DNA of 64,000 nt from Zanthoxylum bungeanum. Taxonomy: Eukaryota; Streptophyta; Magnoliopsida; Sapindales; Rutaceae. This document shows, piece by piece, positions 47,536 to 59,149 of this stretch. How positions within the stretch are numbered: position 1 is the first letter of the stretch; the number at the start of each line of letters is the position of its first letter. A model generated the notes under the pieces. It was given only the letters and a program-made list of their open reading frames with translations. It was not told the DNA's origin and did no database searches. The stretch covers positions 186,001-250,000 of the forward strand of contig SKCR01006524.1 of assembly GCA_019454045.1 (NCBI GenBank), read 5' to 3'. The position numbers and the translations under genes are program-made.

Positions 47536-48253
47536 TTGATGGTATTTTCAAACACTATGGTATTTAAGCAGCACGGCAGGGGTAAAAGGGTAACTCCCTT
47601 CTTGATCGAGACCATTAATGCCGACTCGACCATTCGATATTGCATGCGCCAACGGTAAGGGACCGATCACTTTATGATCGGTGACCGACCACTTAAGCTC
47701 TGATAACCGGTCATTATCAGATCAGTGGCAGCATTCTCAGTTCAGAGGACCATTGTGACCGACCTCTTGAAAACCGAGCAGATAGCAAGATATGTTTCAG
47801 GTGATAAGTCATCATATTTTCACGGGATAAGATGATAAATCATCCTATTTTTATGGGATAAGATGATAAGTCAGTGTTCTTATAGAATTTAGATGAAGGA
47901 GAAGGTAGTTTCGGCCAAAAAGTCTTGTGGGAAAGGGAAACCGCCTCTTTGCTAGTATAAATGAGAGGGGAGAGCATACTTGAAAAGAGAGAGAAAGAAT
48001 AATTTATTAGACCTGTAAACAAGTAACAACATATTTTTCAATAATCGAATATCACATGTTTTGTGCCTGTGGCTGTAGGTTGGATCTGATCCGCCGAACC
48101 ACGTTAAATCCCTTTGTTGATTGATGTGTTCATCTATCTTTTGCCAAATTTATTTTTGGTTTCCCATAACAAAAACAAATTCACAGTTGTAGGAGGATTG
48201 TCTCGGGAGCGAAGAGCCCTTATTGCCCCTGAGATTAAAATCAGCCGTCAACA
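47534..48253 (+). repeat. Solo LTR E (720 bp), related to the LTR of element C
   Basis: tgttgatggtatttt ... cagccgtcaaca. It is flanked on both sides by tatag (47529-47533 and 48254-48258), a perfect target duplication, with no internal region. A TATA box (tataaatg) is at 47955-47962. Similar phrasing to the C LTR throughout (cactatggtatttaagcagcacg). Confidence 0.85.
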
Positions 48254-48568
48254 TATAGCTTTAATTTCAGGCATATATATTGATAATATAAGATGAGATA
48301 CTACCCAAATATACCGTGTACTTTTGTCTACTGTTTTTGGTATTCTTTGGCCATTCACTTCATGAAATCGAAAAAACAGCTAGTCTGCATTAGAGGCAAA
48401 GCTACGAGATTTTATTTTAAAATGGTTAAAAACTTTTTTCATGTAATATTAGTTAATCAAATGTTTCATTATAAATTATTTCTAAAGGAAATAGAGAGAA
48501 TTATAAAATCGGACCTAGACTTAGATATGAATAGTCTACTCAGGGTACTTTCATAAAAATATATATAT
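48254..48568. other. Intergenic, nothing recognised
   Basis: AT-rich DNA between two solo LTRs. The open frame at 48293-48556 has no recognisable features. Confidence 0.5.
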
Positions 48569-49493
48569 TGTTGACGGTTGATTTTCGTTCAAATGACAAA
48601 TCAGTAAACTTATTCCTCGAACAACTTTCCTTCAACTGTGAATTTGTTTGGTTTGGGGACCAAATACAAACTTAACAAAATATGAGAAAAAACAGACAAA
48701 ATAAAAGATTTAACGTGGTTCGTTGGAATGGATCCAACATACGTCTACGGGCACAAAGAAAATGAAGTTTTTATAACGTGGTTGGGTTGAACCGACCTCT
48801 CTACACAAGTGCTCAGCTTTGACCAACCTACCCTTGTTATGTCTTACAGACTTTTGCTTTCTTTTCTTACAAGTCGTAACTGAATACAATTTGCTAACCC
48901 CTTATAATGATATCTCAAGCCCTTTATATATTAGGACAAATTATACTATTACAATGTCTCTATGACGACGGCCACGTGACTCTACCATCAATGTCAAAGC
49001 TCTTTGTCCCACCTGCTCTGCAAACAGTAACCCTACGGCCTGACACACATGCCCTCTGATGCCTATATCTCATTAATTCATACTACTCTTGGCCACGGTT
49101 GTACGTTATCTTGTGTCAGAAGATTAATTAGCCACATGCTCCCATCACACCAGACCTTTTAGAGAATGTGAATCCCTATGTCAGATTCCAACTACTCGAC
49201 CATGACCATGTGATTAAAAACCAACACCCCGACCAGCTCTACCAGGTCGGAAATCAGGAGTGACGGCTGTCGAGCAATCAGGTCGGGTCGGTACCAAGAA
49301 ATCAACTATCCGAGCTGTCTTGGACATCTTCACTCATCGGGTCGGGTGATATATATGAACCGACTCGACCCTAACGTTAGGCGGGATGTTCCTTCTCCCC
49401 GAGCTTCAGCCCTCAGAACTTCGGAAACAGAAATCCCCTTTATACCCTTCTTACTTTGCTGGGATCCTGATGCCCAAAAATCTCCATCTAACA
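48569..49493 (-). repeat. Solo LTR G (925 bp), minus orientation, same broad family
   Basis: Starts tgttgacggttg and ends catctaaca on the plus strand. It is flanked by tatat on both sides (48564-48568 and 49494-49498), exact but low complexity. A minus-strand TATA (atatataaagg) lies near 48925. The phrase aacgtggttcgttggaatggatccaac is shared with the element D LTRs. Confidence 0.7.
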
Positions 49494-49710
49494 TATATAA
49501 TAACATATTATGTAACTAATTTTTTCACCATTTTAATTATGTTCCACCATAGTAAAAATACAAAAGATTTAATTTGTATTAGTATATTTTTCCTATTAGA
49601 GATTAACCACAACTTCCACCAAATGCAGTGCAACTCCATTAATATGAAAAGATGGCTTAGAAGCAAGAAAATGACACTGAGAGCCGAGGTTGCCGAAAAT
49701 AGCTTAACCT

Positions 49711-49778
<68 letters not shown>

Positions 49779-51191
49779 CCTTTTCTTACACAAAACAATC
49801 CTAATCATCTAATTAAGCTACTAATTAATTAACCAAAAAATTTGAGTATGACCCACTCCCATATTAATGTCACAATCTAGGAAGAAGATTGCAGAATCTG
49901 ACTCATAATCAAACACAATTAAAAGAGGACCCAAAATGGAAGATTAAATGTCTAAATTGGGGTTGATGATCACATATCATCCCAATGAAAAACACCTAGA
50001 TCTTCTTTAATAATATTAATTAATATCACCTGCTTGCTTTGCTTGCACATGACTTTGTTCACCATTTTGTAAGCCAAGCATCTGGCAGCTTCTGCCAAAT
50101 TTCTTTTTAAAATTAAGCTTTTTTCTGGGTTCTCTGACTTCTCTCAACTTTTTTTTTTTCATTTTCTTGGTTTCTTCCCCATATTGATTTCACCAAAAGT
50201 ACGTGCATACGACGATGTTTTTTTTTTAAATGAAATCTTAAAACTAGTGCTAAGACATAAAATAATTTATGTATGTGTTTCTCATGATCTATACAGATAT
50301 ATATTCACACCTAAAATTACTTAAAAACATGAAGAATTACGGGACATGTATAGTCTCCCTCGGTGACTACAAATCCCTGGATAAAAGTGAAACAACATAA
50401 TACACACATTATATATAAAATTTTTACAACAATATACCGTCAATCTAATACATGAGAACTTATAGATCTATGGGACTGTAAAAATATCCCCATAAATATC
50501 GCAAAGATTCAATCTCCACCACCAGATCTACTCATTTTCCATGCACCAATTTCTTTGTATACCGATGAAAAGAAAATTATTCTTGTATAAAATAAAAAAT
50601 AAAAACCAACAAATATTGGACATTAAACATTACAAAAGTGGATTCACATATCAACAGATTTGGGAGTAAAAAAACCACAAAAAACAAGAATAATGAAGAG
50701 GAGGGAGGGGGGACTGGGCGCCCCTGCCGCCGCCTAACTAACATCGCGTAGGACGATGTTTAATTAGCTGGCTTGTTATAAATTCCAGTTCAAAATTCCT
50801 CTCTAAAATACATCCACCAAAATTTTTGCCATCAATTAGCTTAAACAAAAGCACCTCTTTTTTTCCCCACTGTGTAAGTGCTTATTGAAAGGACTTGTCT
50901 GTTAAATTCCGTTTGAATTCAAATGAAAGGAACCAAAACAAATTGGGTAATCAAAATGGCCAACTAACTTTCATGTGCAGTTGTTGTATTTTAGGTATGG
51001 GCAATCCCATTCTTTTGGTGACACATTTGGTCACATCTAGATATTTTCTCATTATAAATTTCTTCTTTTTGCGCCAAATTTTTTAAAAAAATCAAATTAT
51101 ACAATTTTTTGCTCATCAAAATGCTATAAAATCAAATTTTCGGAACTAAAAATTCGGGAACTACAATTGATTTTTAAACTTGAATTTGAAC
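49494..51191. other. Intergenic DNA downstream of the GATA gene, with a (TA)n tract
   Basis: A TA microsatellite occupies about 49712-49776. The rest is AT-rich with no supported gene. The 3'UTR of the GATA gene should be just below 51192. Confidence 0.6.
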
Positions 51192-52299
51192 CTAAATCAT
51201 ATGCCTAAAACCGGGTCCGCTATGATGACGAATCAATAAATCATCAGCACCGTTGGATACACCGAAAATTGGATTTTGACTAAGAAATTGTTGGCGCTGC
51301 ATCCTTTGCATTTCCTTTTGCCTCCTCAGCTCCATCACCTTCCTATGTGAATTTGAATGCTTTGTTGGCACAAAAGTGGGACTAGCGGCCGGTCGGTATT
51401 CGGGTATCAACCGACCCGACTTATATCGGACTCCACATGCATTGCACAAAGTTTTCGGACCCATTGGCCCAGTCCGCCATTGTGGAGTTTTTTCTGCCGC
51501 ACAATGCAAACATTTCCTAACCGAACCATCGGACTCTGTATTCGACCCATGGTTCGCACTCTCACGCTTCATAGACAAGGCTTTTGGGGACACGTGTAGG
51601 ACACGCTTAGACCAATCACAAGTCGAAGCTCGGGAACGTTTGGACCGGGCTTTACCGGGCACTTGGGTCTCGGGGAGGAAAATCGGGTTGCTGGCTTTCG
51701 GACTGGAGGGTTCGAGTTGGGTAGATGAGGAAGAGGATTCGGGTGGGAGTGGTTTGGATCCGGATAAAAACTCAAGGTCTCTTTTTTGCAAAGTTTGGTC
51801 CATTGAGAACGAGTCTTCAACAAAATGTGAAAGCCATTCCAGCTCAGCCACGTCATCATACTGTAACAATATTTCAAAAACAATAATATCTTATAATTGA
51901 AATTAATAATTCTCAAATTTCTAGTAATATTCAAATTTTCGAAATAATATTAGAAAGGAGGAATACCGGAAAACACAATTCGCCGGAGAATTGAGAGTCA
52001 CCGAAGCTGCTGGTGCTATGGCAACCGGAGATGTTAGCGGGGAAGTTGTTTTCGCCGCCGGAGACGGCGGAATTGGACGTGACGGTGGAAGAATCGGTGG
52101 AGTTTGCGGCGACATTATCGAAAAATCCTCCGTCGGTCATGACGGTGTCGTCGTTGGAGAAGTCTAGTAGGTCTTCAATGGTGAAGTTGAAGTTCTCGCC
52201 TTGCTTTTGGTCGGCCCCGACGACTAGATTCTCCGGCGAGAAATTTTTCGCCGACGAGGCGTCTAAGAAGCCGTCGATGTGGAATTCATGAGTCTCCAT
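51192..52299 (-). CDS. GATA-type zinc-finger transcription factor (subfamily I, GATA9/GATA12-like), two exons, 333 aa
   Basis: Exons are 52299-51967 (333 bp) and 51860-51192 (669 bp) with a 106-bp GT...AG intron; the frame is continuous. The N terminus is acidic ([13 protein letters not shown]), then [14 protein letters not shown], a conserved block of subfamily I. A basic segment, ARSKRSRAS, is followed by the GATA finger at residues 228-253: CLHC, 18 residues, CNAC (C-X2-C-X18-C-X2-C) with [14 protein letters not shown] and [15 protein letters not shown] after it. Such factors bind WGATAR sites in the nucleus and act in light, growth and cell-wall programmes, depending on the member. The closest member cannot be fixed by eye. 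The predicted 5'UTR (52300-52450) is rich in GAGA. No damage seen. Confidence 0.92.
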
Positions 52300-53720
52300 T
52301 AAGATAGCAGAGCGATTCCGAGAGAAAATGTATGAAAATTTGAAGCTTCTAGAGAGAAAAACGATAAATTTGAGCTGAGTGAGGGAATTTGTTCTGTTGG
52401 ATAAAGAGAATGTGCGCGAAAATTCGAGAGAAATTCAGTGAGGAAATTTCTCTCGTCTTACTGAGAAAGTGGAGAGGAGGGACGGGTTTTGAGGAGTAGA
52501 GGAATGGCAAAGTGGTAAATAATAAGAACTTTGAGGGTGTTTTAAATCAAATAATTTGAGAGGAAAATAATCGCAAATTCGAAATCAAATGAATTAGAAT
52601 AACGAAAAATTGTTTCAAATTTTATATGTTTCCAATGAGATATAGGGTTTTCAGTTTTGTACCATCCTGTAATTATTATTTTTTTCTTTTTTGTTGTTTT
52701 AGGTAAGTTAATGCATTTGAATTAATTAATTATTCATTAAGAATAATTATTTATTTATTTTTTTTAAAATTATTTGCAGGTTTAGAATAACTTGATTGGC
52801 TCATGTGAAGAGATGAGCTGGCAATGGAGGTAACCTCTGACCCATAAAGGTAAAGTTGTAATTGTCTTTTGCTTTAAGCAAAGTTAAAGAGGTGACTCCT
52901 TTAACAAAAGGGCAATTGAGATTTGTTGTAAAGTGGTAAATAAATTGAGAATCTTAATAATGTCAAGTTATTTTATTTACCGTGATACAACCTTTTTATT
53001 ACTATGATATGAATAAATTGAAGGAGGATTTATTAAAAATGGAAAAATAAATAAATAAACTCTCATTTGTATTTAATTCATATTGAAAAAGAATTTTGGA
53101 TTTGGTCTAACAAGTATTAATTGGAATTGTGTGCTCATGGGGATGAATTTTAATTCCCAAACATATATTTTGACAAAGAGTTAGAGAGTGGTTAAATGAG
53201 AGAGGAGAATAATTGTGTGTGTATTTTTTTTTTAGAAAAAATTAAAATTAAAATAAATTATTGTGTGTATAAAATTGGCTATGTTTAATTAATATGTGTG
53301 GTTTACTTTTTGAGAGTAATAATGTACAGATAAGTTTCGGGGATAGGAAGTTATTTATTGAGAAATATTAAAGAATATAATTTATATCTGTACGGGTTAA
53401 ATTTGGATAAAGGTATTATTGTCTTTTCATCTCAGGGCTAGTCCAATTCCTCCAAGACAATCCTCAGAAGCCAAGATTGGGCCAATGACCCAAACCCCTC
53501 ATAGACCCAATCTAACATACAGCCCAAATAAATACACAATCAATCTCAACTGTCTATGTCGATGATTTAATAAAATTATTTAATGATTATGTCAATAAAT
53601 ATAACTTGCAATCAGTAGGACAATCTAGTAGCCAACCTGTACCTGATTCAAGATTTAGCATAGATAATTGTTGGTTACTACAACGAAATAGAAAATAGAA
53701 GGAAACTACGACTACAACTC
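52300..53720. other. GATA gene promoter/5'UTR and intergenic DNA
   Basis: 52300-52480 is GAGA/CTCT-rich and probably 5'UTR on the minus strand. The rest is AT-rich. No other gene seen. Confidence 0.5.
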
Positions 53721-54109
53721 GAAATTAGATAATTATTTATCAATAAATTTTGAGTTTTCTGCTGAAAGTCTTGTAGGTAAAAAATTTCAAGTACTTGACT
53801 GGTGGAACCGGCATCAAAATATCTATCATGTTTTATCAATTATTGGTAAAGAGGTGCTGGCAGCACTTGTTTTCACATGTTGCGGTTGAACAAATCTTCA
53901 GCTTATGAGGCAATATTTTAAAAGCGAGACAATCTCCATTACATCCGAGCACCTTAGAAGCAACAACATGTTTCGAAGATTGGACCATAGCTGATCTAAG
54001 ACAATACGAAGATACCCTCGATGATTTTAAAGACGTGTTCGACAATACATCTGCAAAGCGGAACAAGAGTTGCAGGATAATAGCAGAAACATATAATATT
54101 GATGAGTAA
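53721..54109 (+). pseudogene. hAT transposase C-terminal relic
   Basis: The plus strand encodes the hAT dimerisation region: LDNYLSINFEF, then FQVLDWWNRHQNIYHVLSIIGKEVLA, VAVEQIFS, HPSTLEATTCFEDWTIADLR and a tail ending at a TAA (54107). The VAVEQIFS segment is in another frame from VLDWW, so there is at least one frameshift (near 53870) and one stop. The N-terminal zinc finger and catalytic region are not seen. Confidence 0.75.
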
Positions 54110-54372
54110 ATAATTGTAATGAGATTAACTATCTAAAAATATAATGGAACTATGTGAGTTTTGATTCCTCTCACCCCAAGAGGATACATAAGCAGTTTAA
54201 GTTTTTATAAATTTAAATTCAAACTTTTTTATTTTTTAATTTACGTTTTTAATTTAATATAATAAAATTTAAATTAATAATTTTATTATTATTTGTATTT
54301 GGAAATATTAATAATATCACATTCCTATATTTTTAAAATTAATTTTCAATTTTTTAAATTATTTTTTAAAAA

Positions 54373-54470
54373 AATGAACCGGAACCTTCCAGTTACCGGT
54401 TCCAAAATCTTATGGAACCGGGAACCGTTCAGTTTGGAACCGAACAGAATCGGTGGCCGGGTCTAACTGG
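54373..54470. repeat. GGAACCGG-type terminal repeats
   Basis: gaaccggaacc, accggttcc, ggaaccgggaacc and ggaaccgaac cluster here. Such units are common near the ends of plant hAT elements, so this may be the 3' terminal zone of the hAT relic just upstream. Confidence 0.5.
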
Positions 54471-55042
54471 GGAGGGGATCGATATCTCTGCCCTCTCACT
54501 GTCTTTTCGTAATTATTTTATGGGAGGAGATGAGGATCCACAGATAATAAAAGAAGATTTTCGATGGGTCTCGAACCCAGAATAATAAATAAACATTCAT
54601 TAAAATAAATTTAAGTTATTGAAAAATAAATTAGTTGAATTATTATTTTATCCAGAAATCAATCATACATATTCAAAAACATGATAATATTTATTAAAAA
54701 ATCACAATTTATATAAAAAAAATTGAAAATCGTACTTTGTTTTTTGTTTGGTCCATAACTTAATAAAATGATAGTTCTCTCATTAAAAATTAATTATATA
54801 TATAATTATTCTATTTAAACCCTTATATTATTTGTAATATATATATTTTTTTTTTATAAATATTAAGATATTTTTTATTTACATTTATATAAAATTGTAA
54901 ATAAATTTATTTATTAAAAAATTAAAAATAAATAAATTAAAACGTAAATTGGTAATGGAGAGGAGATGAAGATTTTACCTAATCTCGTTCCTACCTCGAA
55001 TATGAAATGACTATTAAATTTTTTTCGTCCCCATCCCCAATA
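54471..55042. other. Intergenic, AT-rich
   Basis: No supported gene or repeat. It ends with the target duplication of element D (ttatt, 55043-55047). Confidence 0.5.
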
Positions 55043-55047
55043 TTATT

Positions 55048-55800
55048 TGTTGACGGTGGATTTTGGTCTCAGGGTAATATTGGAATATCACTTCCGAGGT
55101 AATCCTCCTTCAATAGTGAATTTGTTTGGTTATGGGGGACCAAAAGCAAACTTGGCAGAAAACAGATAAACACACCAATCAACAAGGAGATTTAACGTGG
55201 TTCGGTGGATTTGGATCCGACCTACGTCCACGGACACAAACAAGATGATACTTTTATTGCTTAAACACTCTTTTCAGGTCTCTTTTTCTTTTCTACAAGT
55301 CAGAGCTTGATGATTCAGATCCATTACACATATTCTGCCATTCTATTTATAATAGCACAGAAATCAGATTCCTATTCGTATAAGAATTCCTGGTCGAATA
55401 AGTGTTCTTCTATTTGTAAGGATTCCTAGTCTAATATTGCTTTCACTTTTCTTATTCCTTTTTGGATTCTGACTCATTACTTTTCCTTGTGAAAGTATGA
55501 TAACTTGTTTATCTTATCCGCAAGAATAGGGCGTCATCTTCTTGAACATGTCTCGCCATATGGTCGGTCTTCATGAGGTCGGTCATGATGGTTCTTTGTA
55601 TTGAGAATGCTGCTGTCGACCTGATAGTGCCCGGTTTATCTGAAAAAGTGGTCGGTCACCTATCATCAAGTGCTCGGCCTTTTACTGTTTTGGCTCTTAG
55701 TGGTCGGGTCGGCATTAATGATTTTGACCGAGAAGTGAGTTACCTTTCTTACCCCTGTCGTGCTGCTTAAATAACATAGTGCCTGAAAACACCATCAACA
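55048..55800 (-). repeat. 3' LTR of element D (753 bp)
   Basis: On the plus strand tgttgacggtgg ... accatcaaca. The left 5-bp flank is ttatt. It is next to the PPT at 55801. Confidence 0.9.
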
Positions 55801-55854
55801 TCTGTCCCATAGTTCTCGGTTTCAACGAGTATGTAAGTTGGTGCCGGGAACTAT
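55801..55854 (-). other. Polypurine tract and hairpin of element D
   Basis: On the minus strand the purine stretch gggacaga (55801-55808) abuts the LTR. 55809-55854 is an imperfect inverted repeat: atagttctcggtttcaac pairs with gttggtgccgggaactat. Element C has the same structure at 23355-23408, although loop bases differ. Confidence 0.7.
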
Positions 55855-56183
55855 GTAAAGATGGTGTGCCGATTTATTCCGGTGGAGGTTGATCCGGTTC
55901 TGAAGCGTTCCGTCGCCCCTTTTCAAGCGCCTTTTTCTTGAGACGCGCAATAGTCACATCTGTTTTAAATGCCCATCAAATCATCTTTTAGGGTTTTTTC
56001 TAATTTTGACACTTGTCGACCATCCGTCGGATTCCTGCCAAAAGGGAAAGTGAATCGACCGTGTAGAGGCGTTTTGATCATTAACCCTTCGTTTGATCCG
56101 GGAAGGCTTCTTCCGTTGTTGACACTTGGCGTCCATCCAGGCTTCCTTTCTAGATCTAACGGCCATGAGCGTCCCACTCATGA

Positions 56184-56193
56184 CTATAAGAGG
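56184..56193 (+). promoter_or_regulatory. TATA-like box for the antisense gene in D
   Basis: ctataagagg lies in the shared context actcatgactata, about 190 bp before the 5'UTR donor at 56378. It is weaker than the C counterpart ctataaaata. Confidence 0.4.
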
Positions 56194-56377
56194 ACGAGGC
56201 TTCTACTGTGCAGTCTTTTTGGCCGATTTCTCTTGTGAATGTTTCAACCGTGACTCGTTCAACTCAGCGTTTTGGAGTTTCTTCCTGCCGTGAGTTTTTC
56301 TCTCTCCACTGTGACCTGCTAATTTTGGGGACGAGCAAACCGTGCTGTGTAATCTTCAATTTTTTCTGAAAGAACAA

Positions 56378-56579
56378 GTAAGTCTTCTGAACGACCTCTT
56401 CGCCGTTTGTGTGTTGTGAATCTGTTGTTATTTTTGAATGTTGCTAGGGAAAGATTTATAGTTTGTTGGTTTTTGCTTAGGGCACTTAGAACCCACCTGC
56501 TTAGTTGAGACGTCGGCTTCTGAGTAGTTTTTTAGTTATAGACTGATTTCCCCTTTCTTTTCTGTCTTTCGGATGTTAG
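56378..56579 (+). other. 5'UTR intron of the antisense gene in D
   Basis: The donor acaa|gtaagt and acceptor gttag|ggatg lie right before the ATG at 56582. The donor context is the same as in C (22811). Confidence 0.6.
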
Positions 56580-56581
56580 GG

Positions 56582-58983
56582 ATGTCTGACAAAAGTTCTT
56601 CCCCTAAAAACCCTGTTAAACCCTCCACTCCCCTTGCTGAAGAGTTTTCCTCGGGTTCGGGAGCACCCAGTGTGGAAGACCTTGATACTACCCCTACCTC
56701 TTCCGAAGTTGAGCAAGATAGTTATCACTATAGGGTCCCCCGGAGGGATCCAGAGCCCGGTGACCTTGGTAGCGCGGCTCTGGATATGAATCGACCTTCC
56801 AAGATTACTGAGGACGATCTGGCGTTGTTGCGGCAACGATACGATATCCCAATAGATATTGCCCTCGAAGTTCCCGGCCTGATGGATCGTGCTAGTCAAC
56901 CTGACGAGGGCTCGGTGGCACTTCTTCATGCTTTCTTTGAGTGTGGCCTACGGTTGCCAATTCAACCTTACTTTGCCTGGATTCTGGCCGAAATGGAGAT
57001 CGCCCCCTGTCAACTGAGTCTTAACAGTTGGAGGATTTTGGCCGGCTGTATGTGGCTTGGCATCGGGCGGGGCTCGTCGAACCTTCCTTTGAAGAGGTGA
57101 AGAGGTTGTATCGGTTGAAGGCCAACCCGAAGACTCACTACGGTTGGTACTATCTTTCAGCTTACGACAGCTCGTCAAACGTCGTCCAAAGGCTCCCTGA
57201 CTCCAATAAGAATTTTAAAGATCTCTGGTTCCGGGCCACTGGAGATTGGGGACGGACCCTGAGGTCGGACGAAGGGGAGATCTTGGTCCCGAACATCTTT
57301 AGGCGGGAGGTTAGGATACTAGCTCTTCTTCCCTTAGTTTTTTTTTTTTTGATTCTCAACCCTTTTCTTATATTCCTTCTAGCCTGTTGGAGAGATGCTC
57401 CCAAGGTCTCCCATCAGGTCCGTCAGCGTGTTTTCTGGGCTCGGCGGTACGCTGCCCCTTGAAGGGAGTTGGTGAATGATGCGGCATTCTTTGAATCAGG
57501 ACTTATACGGGCCACCCTTCCCAAGGTCTCGGGTCGGATAGGTAGATGTCTGTTGATCTGTTTAGCTAGTTCCCATGTTTATTTATTATGTTTGATGTCT
57601 TTTTTCTTTCTTTTTCTTTTCGTATGCTCAGATCCTGAACCTTTCTTTTGCCTTTGCTCTTTGCAGGTATGTCGAAGAGACCGAAGTACCTTGATCGGTT
57701 GTCCGGTGTTTCAAAGAAAACTAGCTCTGGCGGAGCCGGTACTTCTCGGAAACGGCCTGAAACTTCTGAGGCCGGGAAGGTGGTCGAGGAGATGGGGCGT
57801 CCGAGCTCTCAAGGTCGGTCCTCGTCTTCCGGGGTGCTTCCAATGGGTGTTACCCGTCCTGATAGCCCTCCGAGGTCTTCCAGGAGGAGGAAACGTCGTT
57901 TTGGAGCCGTGGATCCTCAACTGCGGCGGGAATTGGAGGATGAGGAGGCACCGAGCAGAGAAACTTCAGTTCGGGAGGAGGGTCCTTCCAAAAAACTGAA
58001 GGGCGCTATGGTTCTCGGGGTTAATGAGCTTGGGAAGAACATCAGGGAGGCTACCTCTCATTTGGTACCGGCTTTCAATGAGCTGGCCGGGGCTGTACCT
58101 CCTGAGAAGGTTCCGAAGTTCGAGGACCTTTCACCTGAAGATGTGGTCGCCAAGTTGTGCTCCCAGCTGGCTCAGGTTATTTCTTTTTCTTCTTTCTTCA
58201 TCCGTGGTGTCTTTCGGACTTTGTTTGCAACTAACTTCTTTTTCTTTTCGGTAGGCAAATTATTTGGCGGCAAAAAATAAGGACCTGTTTATAAGCCTTT
58301 TATCTGAAGGCGGCCACTCACAGAGGCTTCAGAACCGGCTCAGTGAAATGGAGGCCGAGCTGGTCCGGAAAGAGGAGGATATAAAGAATCTGGAGCTGGC
58401 TGCTGTTGAGGCCCACACCACAAATAAAGCTCTCAGGGCCGCCGCTTCTTTGGAGAGAAAGAATGCTGATGCCGCCAAGGAGGACTTGGAGGCTGCCCGG
58501 GCTGACAACAGGATCCTGCAGGTGGAAGTGTGCAGCGTTGAGTCCAAGCTGAGGGCCAAAGATGAAGAGCTAGTACGGGCCCGGGATGAGTTGAAGAAGA
58601 AAGAAGCTGAGCTGGAGGCTGGCAGAGACGCGATCCGACTTGAAGGGGTCAGAGACTGTGCTGAGATCATCCCGATGGTATTGCCCGACCTGGATATGGG
58701 GCCAATCTATGCAGCTATCTGTTTTTGTAAAGGGGAGATGTCCGAGGAGGAATTTCAGAAGTGGCTCACTTCTTCTTCCGAGGAGGCGATGGATCCCGAC
58801 CCAATCTCGATCGCTCCAGTCCCTCAAGAAATCCGTCCTGAGGTTCCTGCTCATGTCCCTGAGGTGGGGGTTTCCCAGATTGACTTGGTGGAAGCTGATG
58901 TTCCCCTTTCCGAGGCCGAGCCTACCCAACTAATGTCTGAACCAGACGAGGAAGAATGTCTCGCCCTTGTTCGGGTTGATTGA
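56582..58983 (+). pseudogene. Antisense spliced ORF of element D (gypsy-type transposon-domain protein)
   Basis: Inferred exons: 56582-57309, 57383-57541, 57667-58175 and 58255-58983, with GT...AG introns of 73, 125 and 79 bp. The ancestral product is about 708 residues. It begins MSDKSSSPKNP, is acidic and Ser/Pro-rich, then has ECGLRLPIQPYFAWIL and LSLNSWRILAG (resembling PF04195). Exon 3 has SRRRKRR, a possible nuclear signal. Exon 4 is a coiled coil (RLSEMEAELVRKEEDIKNLE onward), then IIPMVLPDLDMGPIYAAI, and ends TGA at 58981. Damage: 1-nt deletions near 57048 and 57303 in exon 1 (relative to C) and TGA at 57460 in exon 2. Exons 3 and 4 are open. It runs opposite to the element. Function unknown. 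Confidence 0.75.
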
Positions 58984-59059
58984 GAAGGGGTAACCCGGAC
59001 GGGGTCCTGTGTACACTTAGTTTCTAGTTTGTAATAATATTTCAAACCGTGTCTTTGAC

Positions 59060-59060
<1 letters not shown>

Positions 59061-59092
<32 letters not shown>
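59061..59092. repeat. (TA)n tract downstream of the antisense gene
   Basis: The TA run follows the aORF stop by about 80 bp. Element C has a TA run in the same relative place (20068-20089), so the tract is ancestral to both. Confidence 0.75.
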
Positions 59093-59093
<1 letters not shown>

Positions 59094-59149
59094 CTTTATG
59101 TCTTTATTATCTCTTTCTCTTTTGGCTTTTCTTCATGTTTCCTGTTATT

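Noticed and set aside
47404..47658. Open frames with IYIYIYIY
   Set aside because: Translation of a TA microsatellite.
51376..51900. 174-codon plus-strand open frame over the GATA gene
   Set aside because: Shadow of GATA exon 2; the minus strand encodes the zinc finger.
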